From positions 33,204 through 97,203 of the forward strand of contig NZ_LOED01000004.1 of NCBI RefSeq assembly GCF_001562425.1: a stretch of DNA of 64,000 nucleotides. The letters are read 5' to 3'. Below, in pieces: positions 56,072 to 64,000 of this stretch. Position 1 is the stretch's first letter, and the number at the start of each line of letters is the position of its first letter. The notes beneath the pieces are model-generated. The model ran no database searches, was not told where the DNA came from, and saw nothing but the letters and a program-made list of their open reading frames with translations. The position numbers and the translations under genes were made by a program. This DNA comes from Fervidicola ferrireducens. GTDB lineage: Bacteria > Bacillota > Thermosediminibacteria > Thermosediminibacterales > Thermosediminibacteraceae.

Positions 56072-57412
56072 TTAGTTTAGCTCTACATCAGTATAGTAAT
56101 GTAGCAAAATATCTTTAAAGCTATATCCGTTTTCTGCCATAACTTTTGCTCCCCACTGACTCATTCCGACGCCGTGACCGTTACCCTTTCCCCTTATTTC
56201 AAAGTATCCGCCTGTAGCCAGAAATTCTTTAGAAACTTGAGAACTCATTATATGTACTTCACCGCCCGACAAAACCACCTCTTTATCACTCGAAACTACC
56301 GTTTTCCCCATGAGTTGGCGAACAGGTATCACATTTTCCCCATCGGCGGTAACGTACAATATATTATCTGCTACTACCTCGAATAGATTACTTTTAAGTT
56401 GTAGAGCGTTTCGTATTTCCGACCCTGAAAGCACTTTTTCTCCGTAATTCCCCCTTACCAACAATTTTTTTACTCTTCCCGACGCGCTTTTTTCTATTAT
56501 TTCCAAATCGTAAACTTGAGTTCGAGGAATCTTTACCACCCAGGTGCTGTTCGGTGCTTGCAAACTAAATTCATCATTTACGGACTTTAAATACGGAAGT
56601 TGGGTGCCAAAGGCATCTCCGCTGTTCTCGGTAATACCGCCGCTGTTCGAGTGATACAGCGCTAATATGGGCTTCCCTTGATAGGTCAATACCTGCCCTT
56701 TTGTCATGTCCACGGCTTCATTGGTCCTGGGATGTTCACCATCGTACCCGCTGTAAACCTGATCGCCTGTTCCCCCGGTGACATCAAAGCTTGCCTTCCC
56801 TGCTTTTTGCAATATGTTGTAAACGGCGTAACTTCTCGAAGCCACTGCTTGAGCTTTTAGAGCCTCCATTGGCCAAGAAGGAGGCATTTCGTTCGGAAGA
56901 ACACCATAAAGATATTCTTCCAGCTCTAATTCATTTATCGCAGTTAATCCGCCGTTGGAAGACGGTAAAAACTCAATAACTCCCCTGTACCTTCGACCGT
57001 TCAATGAAAGAAAAACGTTGTCTTTTGCGCTTTTGACATAAAGCGGGACATCAACGGGAAGGGGCAAATTAATTTCGGCAAGCGAAGATTGTCCTTTAAC
57101 CTCTATGTATTTCCCGGACATCAAAAGGTCCTTCATCGCATCAGAATTGACATAAATGGTCTCTCCAGATTTTATGGTTACATTTATCGTTTTTTCCGGC
57201 AAATTGCAAATGGGAATGAAAGAATTTTGTTTTTTTATTCCTATAACAAACCCTTCATCGGCCGCTAAAGTATAAGATGTTTTAGCCGTATTATCATAAA
57301 AAAGACCTACTCGAATTGTTGCAGGCAAATTCCCGCTAGCTTCTGCATTATTAAAGCTTATTGCCAACGCAATTACCAAAACAACAAGAAGCTGCAGTAT
57401 TTTTTTTTGCAT
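56072..57412 (-). CDS. SpoIID/LytB domain protein
   Basis: Secreted or membrane-tethered glycan-processing protein. Signal-like helix ([16 protein letters not shown]), an N-terminal SPOR-like repeat region, then the SpoIID domain with [20 protein letters not shown] (about 167-186, containing the catalytic Glu), [13 protein letters not shown] and [20 protein letters not shown] near the end. SpoIID denudes peptidoglycan during engulfment; this 446-residue form may be a paralogue rather than the sporulation protein itself. Confidence 0.88.
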   Translation of the reverse strand: MQKKILQLLVVLVIALAISFNNAEASGNLPATIRVGLFYDNTAKTSYTLAADEGFVIGIKKQNSFIPICNLPEKTINVTIKSGETIYVNSDAMKDLLMSGKYIEVKGQSSLAEINLPLPVDVPLYVKSAKDNVFLSLNGRRYRGVIEFLPSSNGGLTAINELELEEYLYGVLPNEMPPSWPMEALKAQAVASRSYAVYNILQKAGKASFDVTGGTGDQVYSGYDGEHPRTNEAVDMTKGQVLTYQGKPILALYHSNSGGITENSGDAFGTQLPYLKSVNDEFSLQAPNSTWVVKIPRTQVYDLEIIEKSASGRVKKLLVRGNYGEKVLSGSEIRNALQLKSNLFEVVADNILYVTADGENVIPVRQLMGKTVVSSDKEVVLSGGEVHIMSSQVSKEFLATGGYFEIRGKGNGHGVGMSQWGAKVMAENGYSFKDILLHYYTDVELN

Positions 57413-57460
57413 ATTATACCTCCGTTTATCTACGTATTATGTTTAAAATTAACACCTCTT

Positions 57461-58471
57461 TCACCTCTTGGAAGACTTTTTTTGTATTCCTAAATGCTCA
57501 TATGCTTTATCGGAAACCATTCGTCCCCTTGCTGTACGCACTATGTACCCTTCTTTTATAAGGTAAGGTTCATATACATCTTCTATGGTAGAAGCTTCTT
57601 CATTTAAAGCGGCAGCCAATGATTCTATCCCCACGGGACCGCCATTAAATTTTTCGATAATCGTTCTTAATAACCTTCTATCTTCTTGATCAAGACCGCA
57701 AGTATCGACTCTTAACAAATTTAATCCTTCTATTGCTACTTTTTCCGTTATAACTCCATCGGCTTTTACATCCGCGTAGTCACGAATCCTTTTTAATAAC
57801 CTGTTCGCTATTCTAGGAGTACCTCTTGAACACGAAGCTATCCTTTCTGCTGCTCTTTCTTCCAAAGCAATGTTTAATATCTGAGCAGACCTTTTTAATA
57901 TTTTCACCAATTCATCCTTGCTGTAAAAGTCAAGGTGACACCTGATACCGAATCGGTCACGCAGAGGCGATGTCAAAGCCCCTGCCTTTGTAGTTGCCCC
58001 CACTAAAGTGAAAGGTTTGAGATTCAACCTAATAGACCGTGCTCCGGGACCTTTCCCAATCATTATATCTAATACAAAATCCTCCATTGCAGGATATAAA
58101 ATTTCTTCCACGGCAGGATGAAGCCGGTGAATTTCATCTATGAAAAGCAGGTCCTTTTCATCAAGACTGGTCAGAATAGCCGCAAGGTCTCCTGGCCTTT
58201 CTATGGCGGGACCTGAAGTTACTTTTATATTTACCCCCATCTCTTTTGCTATTATGTAAGCCAGGGTAGTTTTTCCAAGGCCGGGCGGCCCGTACAGCAG
58301 TACATGGTCTAGCGGTTCGCCTCGTTTCAAAGCTGCTCTTACAAAGATCTTCAGGCTTTCTTTTACCTGGTCTTGGCCTATGTAATCGTCAAAATTTGTG
58401 GGGCGAAGCCCAAGTTCAAAATCGGACTCATCTTCTCCTTTTAAAAGCGGTGTAACCAATCTATCTCTCAT
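57461..58471 (-). CDS. ruvB: Holliday junction branch-migration helicase RuvB
   Basis: AAA+ motor of branch migration. Starts [10 protein letters not shown] at the ATG of 58471 with GAGGG upstream. Walker [13 protein letters not shown], Walker [11 protein letters not shown], sensor 1 [20 protein letters not shown], and the C-terminal winged helix ending [10 protein letters not shown]. About 336 residues. It slightly overlaps ruvA in its longer reading only. Confidence 0.97.
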   Translation of the reverse strand: MRDRLVTPLLKGEDESDFELGLRPTNFDDYIGQDQVKESLKIFVRAALKRGEPLDHVLLYGPPGLGKTTLAYIIAKEMGVNIKVTSGPAIERPGDLAAILTSLDEKDLLFIDEIHRLHPAVEEILYPAMEDFVLDIMIGKGPGARSIRLNLKPFTLVGATTKAGALTSPLRDRFGIRCHLDFYSKDELVKILKRSAQILNIALEERAAERIASCSRGTPRIANRLLKRIRDYADVKADGVITEKVAIEGLNLLRVDTCGLDQEDRRLLRTIIEKFNGGPVGIESLAAALNEEASTIEDVYEPYLIKEGYIVRTARGRMVSDKAYEHLGIQKKSSKR

Positions 58472-58478
58472 TACGACA

Positions 58479-59063
58479 TCAACCCTCTTTTGCAAAACGC
58501 TTTAATGCGCCGGCAATTATTTCTTCTACCGTTGTTGCAGTGTTCAATTCATTCAACGCTTTTTGAATTTCTTCATTGCTAAATCCCAAGGTTGAAAGTG
58601 CTTCTCTAGCTTCTTGAAGCATTTTCAATGATTCTTTAAATTCAGCACTTACCGCCAAACCTTTAACTTTGTCCTTCAGTTCAAAAACAATTTTACGGGC
58701 AGTTTTATTGCCCACTCCCGGCACTGAAGTCAAAACTTTGACATCCTCAGTTGCTATGGCAGAAACAACTTCTTCTGGTTTTAGCCAGGACAAAACTGAA
58801 AGGGCCACCTTTGGTCCTATTCCCGAAACCTCATTCAACAAAGTGAACACTTCTCTTTCCAGAGGGTCAAAAAACCCGTATAAATCCATGCCATCATCTT
58901 TTAAATGCAAAAAAGTATAGAGAATTATTTTAGAATTCTTGTAAAATTTTACATTATTATACGTATTTAATGAGATTAAACATCTCAGGCCCAACCCCGC
59001 AACCTCTATAATTGCGTAATTCGGACTGATTTCTTTCAATTTACCCTTTAGATATTCCAACAT
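58479..59063 (-). CDS. ruvA: Holliday junction DNA-binding protein RuvA
   Basis: Tetrameric junction-binding partner of RuvB. N-terminal OB fold ([20 protein letters not shown]), two helix-hairpin-helix motifs ([18 protein letters not shown] and [20 protein letters not shown]), and the flexible C-terminal domain ending [15 protein letters not shown]. 194 residues. Confidence 0.97.
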   Translation of the reverse strand: MLEYLKGKLKEISPNYAIIEVAGLGLRCLISLNTYNNVKFYKNSKIILYTFLHLKDDGMDLYGFFDPLEREVFTLLNEVSGIGPKVALSVLSWLKPEEVVSAIATEDVKVLTSVPGVGNKTARKIVFELKDKVKGLAVSAEFKESLKMLQEAREALSTLGFSNEEIQKALNELNTATTVEEIIAGALKRFAKEG

Positions 59064-59066
59064 TTT

Positions 59067-59582
59067 TCAACCTCTCGGAAAGTCATGGTATTTGTTTTGT
59101 ATGTGATGATTGAATTTTATCAAATTCACGTGGCATAGCGCTACTGCCAGGGCGTCGGCCGCATCGTCGGGCTTAGGAACCTCCTTCAACCGCAAAAGCA
59201 CCCTTACCATCTCTTGGACCTGAAACTTCTTCGCCCTTCCGTAACCGACAATAGCCTGCTTTACTTCCAGCGGGGTATATTCATAGACTTTGATGTTCTT
59301 CGATGCTGCAGCAAGCATGGCCACGCCCCTTGCCTGTCCTACAGTAATAGCGGTTTTGGCATTTTTATTGAAAAAAAGTTCTTCTATGGCTACTGCTTCC
59401 GGATTATACGTCTCCATTAAATTCAAATACCCATCGTAAATAGATTTAAGTCTTTCAGCGATAGAAAGATGGGATTCGGTCTTTATTACGCCGAACTCAA
59501 CAACCTTTATATTTGCACCTTCAGAAAACAATATTCCGTAGCCGCTGAGAGCTATTCCCGGATCTATTCCCATTATAACCAT
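59067..59582 (-). CDS. ruvC: Holliday junction resolvase RuvC
   Basis: Endonuclease that resolves Holliday junctions. RNase H fold with MGIDPGIALSGYGI (first Asp), AIEELFFNKNAKTAITVGQA (Glu), and KPDDAADALAVALCH (last acidic pair). 171 residues. It is the first gene of the ruvCAB operon. Confidence 0.97.
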   Translation of the reverse strand: MVIMGIDPGIALSGYGILFSEGANIKVVEFGVIKTESHLSIAERLKSIYDGYLNLMETYNPEAVAIEELFFNKNAKTAITVGQARGVAMLAAASKNIKVYEYTPLEVKQAIVGYGRAKKFQVQEMVRVLLRLKEVPKPDDAADALAVALCHVNLIKFNHHIQNKYHDFPRG

Positions 59583-59644
59583 AAAATCACCTGGTTGTCT
59601 ATTTCGACAAAAGCATTTAAAATTCCTCTAAAAATAAAATAACT

Positions 59645-59665
59645 CCTCGAGACATAGTCTCAAGG
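59645..59665 (-). terminator. terminator after the BofC-like gene
   Basis: The stem CCTTGAGAC/GTCTCGAGG with a three- to four-base loop is followed on the minus strand by TTATTTTATTTTTA. Confidence 0.65.
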
Positions 59666-59675
59666 AAATTGAAAA

Positions 59676-60224
59676 TTAATGGGTAAGGCCTTCGCGGATT
59701 TTTAAAAATTCATCCTTCGAATTTATCACTATGCCCCTTTCGAGAAGCTTTCGGTCTTCCTCTTTTAAAATTCCGGCCTTAATATCGGTCAGTTCAAGTA
59801 ACTTTGAGTCTTTTCCGGGTTTACCCTGGAAAAGCGCTACATAACCTTCGTAAAGCCCTATATAGTAGTGTTCTTCGCATATACCATCTATTAATTTGGT
59901 CAAAATTACCCTGTTGTTAGAAAAACTTTCTATTTTCCATTCCTTAAATTCTTCCTGGAGTCTTGATTTTGTATATCCTACATACTTTTCATCGACAAGC
60001 ATTTCACTTCGCTTTTCATGTCCGCATTCTTTGTATCGAGTTATAAAAATTATTCTTGCCCCCGGTTTTAACGTTTCTTCCGGAAGTTGAATAGTCTCAG
60101 CATTTTTTAAAGATCTGTCATCCGGTTTTTTTGATTCGAACATCGCTGAATAATATCCGAAAAAAAACCCTGCTGATATCAATAATGCGACCATAAAGAT
60201 GAAAATTACAATTTTTTTGGGCAT
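59676..60224 (-). CDS. BofC C-terminal domain protein
   Basis: 182 residues: an N-terminal membrane segment or uncleaved signal (IVIFIFMVALLISAGFFFGY) and an extracytoplasmic part that includes FITRYKECGHEKRSEMLVDE and the BofC-like C-terminal domain (YIGLYEGYVALFQGKPGKDS, LTDIKAGILKEEDRKLLERG). BofC tunes the SpoIVB checkpoint of sigma-K activation in Bacillus. Position between yebC and ruvC is typical of clostridia. ATG with AAGGAGG. Confidence 0.85.
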   Translation of the reverse strand: MPKKIVIFIFMVALLISAGFFFGYYSAMFESKKPDDRSLKNAETIQLPEETLKPGARIIFITRYKECGHEKRSEMLVDEKYVGYTKSRLQEEFKEWKIESFSNNRVILTKLIDGICEEHYYIGLYEGYVALFQGKPGKDSKLLELTDIKAGILKEEDRKLLERGIVINSKDEFLKIREGLTH

Positions 60225-60289
60225 ACATCTTCCTCCTTACAACTCTTCGAAGGAAAAGTATGCCCTATTTTAATAAAAACTATTCATTA

Positions 60290-61018
60290 CTAGTTAGCAG
60301 ATTCATAATTGGTATACACATTTTGAACGTCATCGTGGTCATCTAAAGCTTCCAACAATTTTTCCATCATCTCGCTGTCTTTTCCCGATAAAGTCAAGGT
60401 AGTTTTGGGAAGATAAGTTATTTCAGCCGAAGAAAGCTTGACATTGTTCTCCCGAAGCGCGTTTTTTACGGATTCGAATTGTTCTGGAGATGTTATAATT
60501 TCGATAGAATCTTCTTGCTCCTCTACATCATCCGCACCCGCTTCTATCGCCAACATTATAATCTCCTCAGCATTTATTCCTTCATTTTTTTCTACTATCA
60601 AGAGCCCCTTTTTTTCGAACATCCACGCAACGCATCCGGCTTCTCCAAGATTTCCACCGTGCTTGTCGAAAATGTGGCGTAATTCCGCAGCGGTTCTGTT
60701 ACGGTTGTCAGTCATTACCTCTAAAAGAATGGCGGCGCCGCCCGGACCGTATCCTTCATACAACGCTTCTTCTAAATTTTCCCCGCCGAGTTCCCCGCTA
60801 CCCCTTTTTATAGCCCTAATGATATTCTCGTTGGGCATATTGGCTTCTTTAGCTTTTTCAATAACATCTCGGAGCCTGGGGTTTGCCTCAGGGTCAGGTC
60901 CACCTTCCCTAACGGCGACTATTATCATCTTGCTCAACTTAGTATAGAGTTTTCCTTTCTGAGCATCCATTTTAGCCTTTTTATGTTTTATGTTGGCCCA
61001 TTTGGAATGTCCCGACAT
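60290..61018 (-). CDS. YebC/PmpR family translation or transcription factor
   Basis: 242 residues with the classic start [20 protein letters not shown] and [20 protein letters not shown]. Recent work on YebC-type proteins links them to translation of proline stretches, older work to transcription. It is a well-conserved single-copy gene, here between nadE and the BofC-like gene. Confidence 0.96.
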   Translation of the reverse strand: MSGHSKWANIKHKKAKMDAQKGKLYTKLSKMIIVAVREGGPDPEANPRLRDVIEKAKEANMPNENIIRAIKRGSGELGGENLEEALYEGYGPGGAAILLEVMTDNRNRTAAELRHIFDKHGGNLGEAGCVAWMFEKKGLLIVEKNEGINAEEIIMLAIEAGADDVEEQEDSIEIITSPEQFESVKNALRENNVKLSSAEITYLPKTTLTLSGKDSEMMEKLLEALDDHDDVQNVYTNYESAN

Positions 61019-61066
61019 CCTTTAAAACCCCCTTTTTTGTCTGTATTTCTAAACACTCAATTGTTG

Positions 61067-61786
61067 TTAAAAAGGCGGTCTGAGAGGCAATCTCCTTTTG
61101 TGTTCACTCTTTAAGTTCATTTTCCTTATTTTTTCTTCGATTTCCCGCGGGGCCTTCCCGGTGAGTATATACTCGTCTAATTGGTCATAGGTTATACCCA
61201 TTTCGCTTTCATCGGTTTGCCCTTCCCAAAGCCCTGCGGTGGGAGGTTTTTCTATAATATCTTGTGGAATTTCAAGATAACGGGCTAATTCCCGCACCTG
61301 TCTCTTCACGAGATTTCCTAACGGCAACAAGTCTACTCCTCCATCGCCGTACTTTGTAAAGTAACCCACCGTTAGTTCGCTTTTATTGCCGGTTCCCACT
61401 ACCAGAAAATTATTTAATGCAGCGTAATAATATAAAGTTATCATTCGAAGGCGCGGTTTGATATTAGCTACAGCCGTTTTATTGTCCGTTTTATCCAAAA
61501 TAGCGGTGAAGTTGTCGAATACGCTATTCAGGACAATCTTTTTATAAGGGATCCCGAATCCTTCTGCAACCCTTATTGCATCTTCTTCATCCTTTGGATC
61601 GCTGTAACACGGCATTATAAGTCCAAGGCAATTTTCCTCGAAGGCTTTTTTACAAATTACACCTACTACCGCCGAGTCAATACCTCCACTCAATCCAAAA
61701 ACGGCCCCTCTTGCCCCCGCTTCGTGTACTTTTTCTCTTAGCCAATCTACCAGAGCATTACACAATTCTCGTATTTCCACTTCCAT
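61067..61786 (-). CDS. nadE: NAD synthetase (ammonia-dependent type)
   Basis: Last step of NAD formation from deamido-NAD. N-type ATP pyrophosphatase loop FGLSGGIDSAVVGVICKKA (about 31-49), GTGNKSELTVGYFTKYGDGG, and LPLGNLVKRQVRELARYL. 239 residues with no glutaminase domain, so it uses free ammonia or a separate glutaminase. ATG with GAGGGA upstream. Confidence 0.95.
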   Translation of the reverse strand: MEVEIRELCNALVDWLREKVHEAGARGAVFGLSGGIDSAVVGVICKKAFEENCLGLIMPCYSDPKDEEDAIRVAEGFGIPYKKIVLNSVFDNFTAILDKTDNKTAVANIKPRLRMITLYYYAALNNFLVVGTGNKSELTVGYFTKYGDGGVDLLPLGNLVKRQVRELARYLEIPQDIIEKPPTAGLWEGQTDESEMGITYDQLDEYILTGKAPREIEEKIRKMNLKSEHKRRLPLRPPF

Positions 61787-61801
61787 TCCCTCGCTTTAAA
61801 T

Positions 61802-62434
61802 TTAGTCTTTAACTTTTATAAAGCAAGTCCTTCCAAAAACTACTTCATCCTGTTTTATTCCTGCCTCTCTAATGCATTTTTCAAATCTCTCAACTTCATT
61901 TACCGGAATGTATACGTGTACTTGGGCCACTTCACCATAATCCACGTGCTGTATAAAAAAATTATTCTTTCTTAAGATGGACTCAACTTTATTAAAAAGC
62001 GAATACTCAACAGAGATCTTGTATTCGTTTGCTTCTGTTATTCTTGCTATTCCTGAATTTTCAATGCCCAACTTTGCGCACTGGCTATACGCGCGAATCA
62101 AACCATTCGCTCCTAAAAGAATCCCTCCAAAATACCTGGTTACAACTACTGCAACGTTCTTTAACTGCTTTGACCGTATAACCTCCAAAACAGGTCTACC
62201 GGCAGTTCCGCTCGGTTCCCCATCGTCGCTGGATTTTTGCAGTTCTTCGTTGCCTAATCCTACACAATAAGCGTAGACATTATGCGTGGCATCGTAATAT
62301 TTCTTCCTAACGGCGTTTATAAATTCTTCCGCTTCCTCTAATGAATTAACCGGTTTAACATTACTTATGAATTTCGATTTTTTAATCGTTAAAGTGGTTT
62401 CTGAAGGTTTTTCTACCGTTAAAAATTCAAGCAT
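61802..62434 (-). CDS. YigZ/IMPACT family protein
   Basis: 210 residues. N-terminal UPF0029 (IMPACT) domain with KSKFISNVKPVNSLEEAEEF, ATHNVYAYCVG, SDDGEPSGTAGRPVLEVI and VTRYFGGILLGANGLIRAYS; C-terminal ferredoxin-like DUF1949. The molecular role is not established; the eukaryotic homologue regulates GCN2. It lies upstream of nadE on the minus strand. Confidence 0.94.
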   Translation of the reverse strand: MLEFLTVEKPSETTLTIKKSKFISNVKPVNSLEEAEEFINAVRKKYYDATHNVYAYCVGLGNEELQKSSDDGEPSGTAGRPVLEVIRSKQLKNVAVVVTRYFGGILLGANGLIRAYSQCAKLGIENSGIARITEANEYKISVEYSLFNKVESILRKNNFFIQHVDYGEVAQVHVYIPVNEVERFEKCIREAGIKQDEVVFGRTCFIKVKD

Positions 62435-62521
62435 GGACCAAACCTCGGTACTTTAATGTTTTTTGTCTCCACACACATTGTATTATCATAAATTATCCTG
62501 AAAAAGTCAATATCGAATGTA

Positions 62522-62549
62522 AAAGAGGAGGCCTTTCTGCCTCCTCTTT
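62522..62549 (-). terminator. terminator after sleB
   Basis: AAAGAGGAGGC and GCCTCCTCTTTT form an 11-bp stem with a small loop; the arm itself ends in T residues on the minus strand. Confidence 0.75.
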
Positions 62550-62564
62550 AGCGACAAAATCTAT

Positions 62565-63251
62565 TTACTTGTAAAATATGTGATTCCCTATAATAGTTGT
62601 GATCGGTCGGGACCTTACCCATGCATTAGTTGTCTTAGCAGGGTTGTAAAATCCTATAGCCCCTCCAGTGGGGTCCCATCCTCCTATAGCATCCTGCACT
62701 GCCCTTCTTGCGGTCTCGTTGGGAGTCAGGTAAATTTGTCCGTCTTGCACTGTACAATACTGATATAATCCATTTACCTTTTGAAAAATTACTTCTGGAA
62801 TCGTATTGGGATACAGAGGGCTTTTTACTCTATTTAAGACTGTTGCTGCAACGGCAACCTGTCCGATGTAAGGTTCTCCTCTTGATTCGGCATAAACTAG
62901 TCTTGCAAGTAAGTCGACATCCCTTGCAGAAAACCTTCCGATTCCGGCTCTTGAAACACTTGTAATTCCCAGTGCCCTTAATGTTTGCGGTCCAACAATG
63001 CCATCCACTTTTAGACCTTTTGCTTTTTGAAATCTCATTACCGCATCCTTCGTCATCGGACCGAATATGCCATCTACTTTACCACTCCAAAAACCCAGGC
63101 TGTTCAGTCTTGATTGCAGTTGAGCTACGTCCTGCCCCCTGCTTCCTTCTTTAAGTATTCTATCTCCTAAATTTTCTGCAAGAACAGATGTCATTCCAAG
63201 CAATACAAACAAAAAAGTGAGAAGTAAAACCTTGTGACATATTTTTTTCAC
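62565..63251 (-). CDS. sleB: spore cortex-lytic enzyme SleB-type
   Basis: Spore germination lytic transglycosylase that needs muramic lactam. Signal peptide (about 1-25), a PG-binding-1 domain (LGDRILKEGSRGQDVAQLQS to GPQTLRALG), and the Hydrolase_2 domain with ARLVYAESRGEPYIGQVAVA (catalytic Glu), LYQYCTVQDGQIY and GAIGFYNPAKTTNAWVRSR. 228 residues. No ypeB partner is beside it. GTG start with AAGGAGGG. Confidence 0.9.
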   Translation of the reverse strand: MKKICHKVLLLTFLFVLLGMTSVLAENLGDRILKEGSRGQDVAQLQSRLNSLGFWSGKVDGIFGPMTKDAVMRFQKAKGLKVDGIVGPQTLRALGITSVSRAGIGRFSARDVDLLARLVYAESRGEPYIGQVAVAATVLNRVKSPLYPNTIPEVIFQKVNGLYQYCTVQDGQIYLTPNETARRAVQDAIGGWDPTGGAIGFYNPAKTTNAWVRSRPITTIIGNHIFYK

Positions 63252-63510
63252 AAGCTCTCCCTCCTTTTATTCTTCGAGACCGCAAGAGTTTTTTATAGTA
63301 TACCATGGTAATGTTGCTCTTGACAAAGTGGCTAAGGCTCCGTAATTTTTGGTATACTGGTCGCTCAAAATCTCATTTTCGATCTCAGTCAGAAAACTTA
63401 AAATAACGGTACTATGCTTAGAATTTGCGCAGGATGGACACTGCTGTCAAACGTGGTTCACGTTGTTATATGTGGAAAAATAAACCCCTTTTAAATTGGC
63501 ATAAAACAAC
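63252..63510. other. gene-free stretch between sleB and the rRNA operon end
   Basis: No credible gene is seen. On the minus strand GTATACTA (near 63299-63306) resembles a forespore sigma-F/G -10 element for sleB, but the -35 is not convincing. A 6-bp palindrome AACGTG-GTT-CACGTT lies at 63450-63464. A TTGACA at 63320-63325 has its TATACT 27 bases away, too far for a promoter. Confidence 0.4.
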
Positions 63511-63534
63511 AAAAAACCCCCGCTATGGGGGATT
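63508..63534 (-). terminator. terminator of the rRNA-tRNA operon
   Basis: CCCCC/GGGGG (63517-63531) with a short ATAGC-type loop, followed on the minus strand by TTTTTTGTTGTTTT, about 26 bases after the tRNA. Confidence 0.8.
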
Positions 63535-63560
63535 TGAAATCGTTTTTAAAAAAAATAAAA

Positions 63561-63635
63561 TGGCTCCTCGAGTAGGATTCGAACCTACGACCCTCCGGTT
63601 AACAGCCGGATGCTCTACCGCTGAGCTATCGAGGA
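63561..63635 (-). tRNA. tRNA-Asn (GTT)
   Basis: A 75-nt cloverleaf on the minus strand: acceptor TCCTCGA/TCGAGGA, D-arm GCTCAGCGGTAGAGC, anticodon loop CTGTTAACC with GTT, T-arm GGTTCGAATCC, and an encoded CCA. It follows 5S rRNA by about 16 bases, so it is part of the rRNA operon. Confidence 0.96.
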
Positions 63636-63651
63636 ACGCCATTTTTAAAGA

Positions 63652-63768
63652 TTTCGGCAGCGTCCTACTCTCCCGGGGAATCCTCCCCAGTACCATCGGC
63701 GCTGGAGGGCTTAACCTGTGTGTTCGGAATGGATACCGGTGTTCCCCCTCCGCTATGGCCACCGAAAT
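63652..63768 (-). rRNA. rrf: 5S ribosomal RNA
   Basis: 117 nt with the conserved start TTCGGTGGCCATAGCGGAGG, the loop-B/C segment CCGAACACACAGGTTAAGC and the closing GGGAGAGTAGGACGCTGCC. The ends pair. It is downstream of 23S and upstream of tRNA-Asn. Confidence 0.95.
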
Positions 63769-63830
63769 CTTCTTCACTCTATTCACTTCTCACTGCACCC
63801 TCAAAATCACACAGTGGGTATGTCACCCTT

Positions 63831-64000
63831 GGTCAAGCCCTCGACTGATTAGTACCGGTCGGCTCAAGGCCTTACGACCCTTACACCCCCGGCCTATCTA
63901 CCGGGTCGTCTCCCAGGTGTCTTACCCCCTTCTCAGGGTGGGATACCTTATCTTGGGGTGGGCTTCGCACTTAGATGCCTTCAGTGCTTATCCCCTCCGG
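63831..64000 (-). rRNA. rrl: 23S ribosomal RNA, 3' end (cut by window edge)
   Basis: The last ~170 nt of 23S rRNA on the minus strand: CTGAAGGCATCTAAGTGCGA, GAGACGACCCGGTAGATAGG and the end CCGGTACTAATCAGTCGAGG, then GCTTGACC. The rest lies beyond the right edge of the window. Confidence 0.95.

Noticed and set aside
63523..63786. An 87-residue frame over the rRNA end
   Set aside because: It runs across tRNA-Asn and 5S rRNA and is spurious.

Overview
The window reads as a low-GC, spore-forming, anaerobic member of the Firmicutes, most likely a thermophilic clostridium of the Thermoanaerobacterales/Thermosediminibacterales type. The reasons are a complete spoIIIA operon, an uninterrupted sigK, BofC-like, SpoIID-like and SleB-like genes, a Fur/IreB/RuvX/DUF1292 cluster, a SCIFF peptide gene, and an OLE RNA, a large RNA found mostly in extremophilic and anaerobic Firmicutes. 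Almost every gene is on the minus strand; only a cation-pumping P-type ATPase and an HtrA protease are on the plus strand. The organism assignment is inference; no species-level marker was searched.

Layout, from low to high coordinate (minus-strand genes are transcribed from right to left). 1-4.9 kb: asp23-amaP-DUF2273 envelope-stress genes, nusB-xseA-xseB-ispA, then a ~610-nt OLE RNA and the start of its partner gene oapA, cut by the window edge. 5.0-10.1 kb: spoIIIAA-AH, the channel that links mother cell and forespore. 10.2-12.3 kb: an acidic zinc-ribbon protein, efp and an Xaa-Pro peptidase. 12.4-19.4 kb: a type IV pilus / type II secretion-like cluster (PilB, PilC, four pilin-like proteins, ComFB, PilM, PilN, PilO). 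19.5-24.1 kb: yqeG, sigK, a class B penicillin-binding protein, mltG and queT. 24.07-26.2 kb: a GC-rich IS200/IS605-type element with a broken tnpB, inserted just upstream of queT. 26.2-29.3 kb: a P-type ATPase behind a yybP-ykoY manganese riboswitch and terminator. 29.3-34.7 kb: fur, DUF1292, ruvX, an aldo/keto reductase, ireB and alaS. 34.7-40.5 kb: an RseC-like protein, a CsoR-like repressor, 6S RNA, aspS-hisS, and htrA facing a small HTH-like gene. 40.5-46.9 kb: MBL hydrolase, dtd, rel, apt, recJ. 46.9-49.9 kb: a VWA protein and a MoxR/chelatase-type AAA ATPase of unknown role. 50-56 kb: secF-secD, the SCIFF peptide gene scfA, a TIGR04086 membrane protein, yajC, tgt, a PsiE-like membrane protein and queA. 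56-63.3 kb: spoIID-like, ruvB-ruvA-ruvC, bofC-like, yebC, nadE, yigZ and sleB. 63.5-64 kb: tRNA-Asn, 5S rRNA and the 3' end of 23S rRNA.

The most interesting material is RNA and regulation. The OLE RNA sits in its classical nusB-xseA-xseB-ispA neighbourhood. Its closing stem shares nucleotides with a small hairpin that would hide the oapA ribosome-binding site, which suggests that OLE folding could control oapA translation. The ATPase leader is a textbook manganese riboswitch with an overlapping terminator. A perfect 10-bp stem masks the ribosome-binding site of the TIGR04086 gene. A 6S RNA lies downstream of hisS-aspS. The broken tnpB element separates queT from its old leader, while tgt and queA of the same queuosine pathway lie together 30 kb away. 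scfA is present but no radical-SAM maturase gene is next to it.
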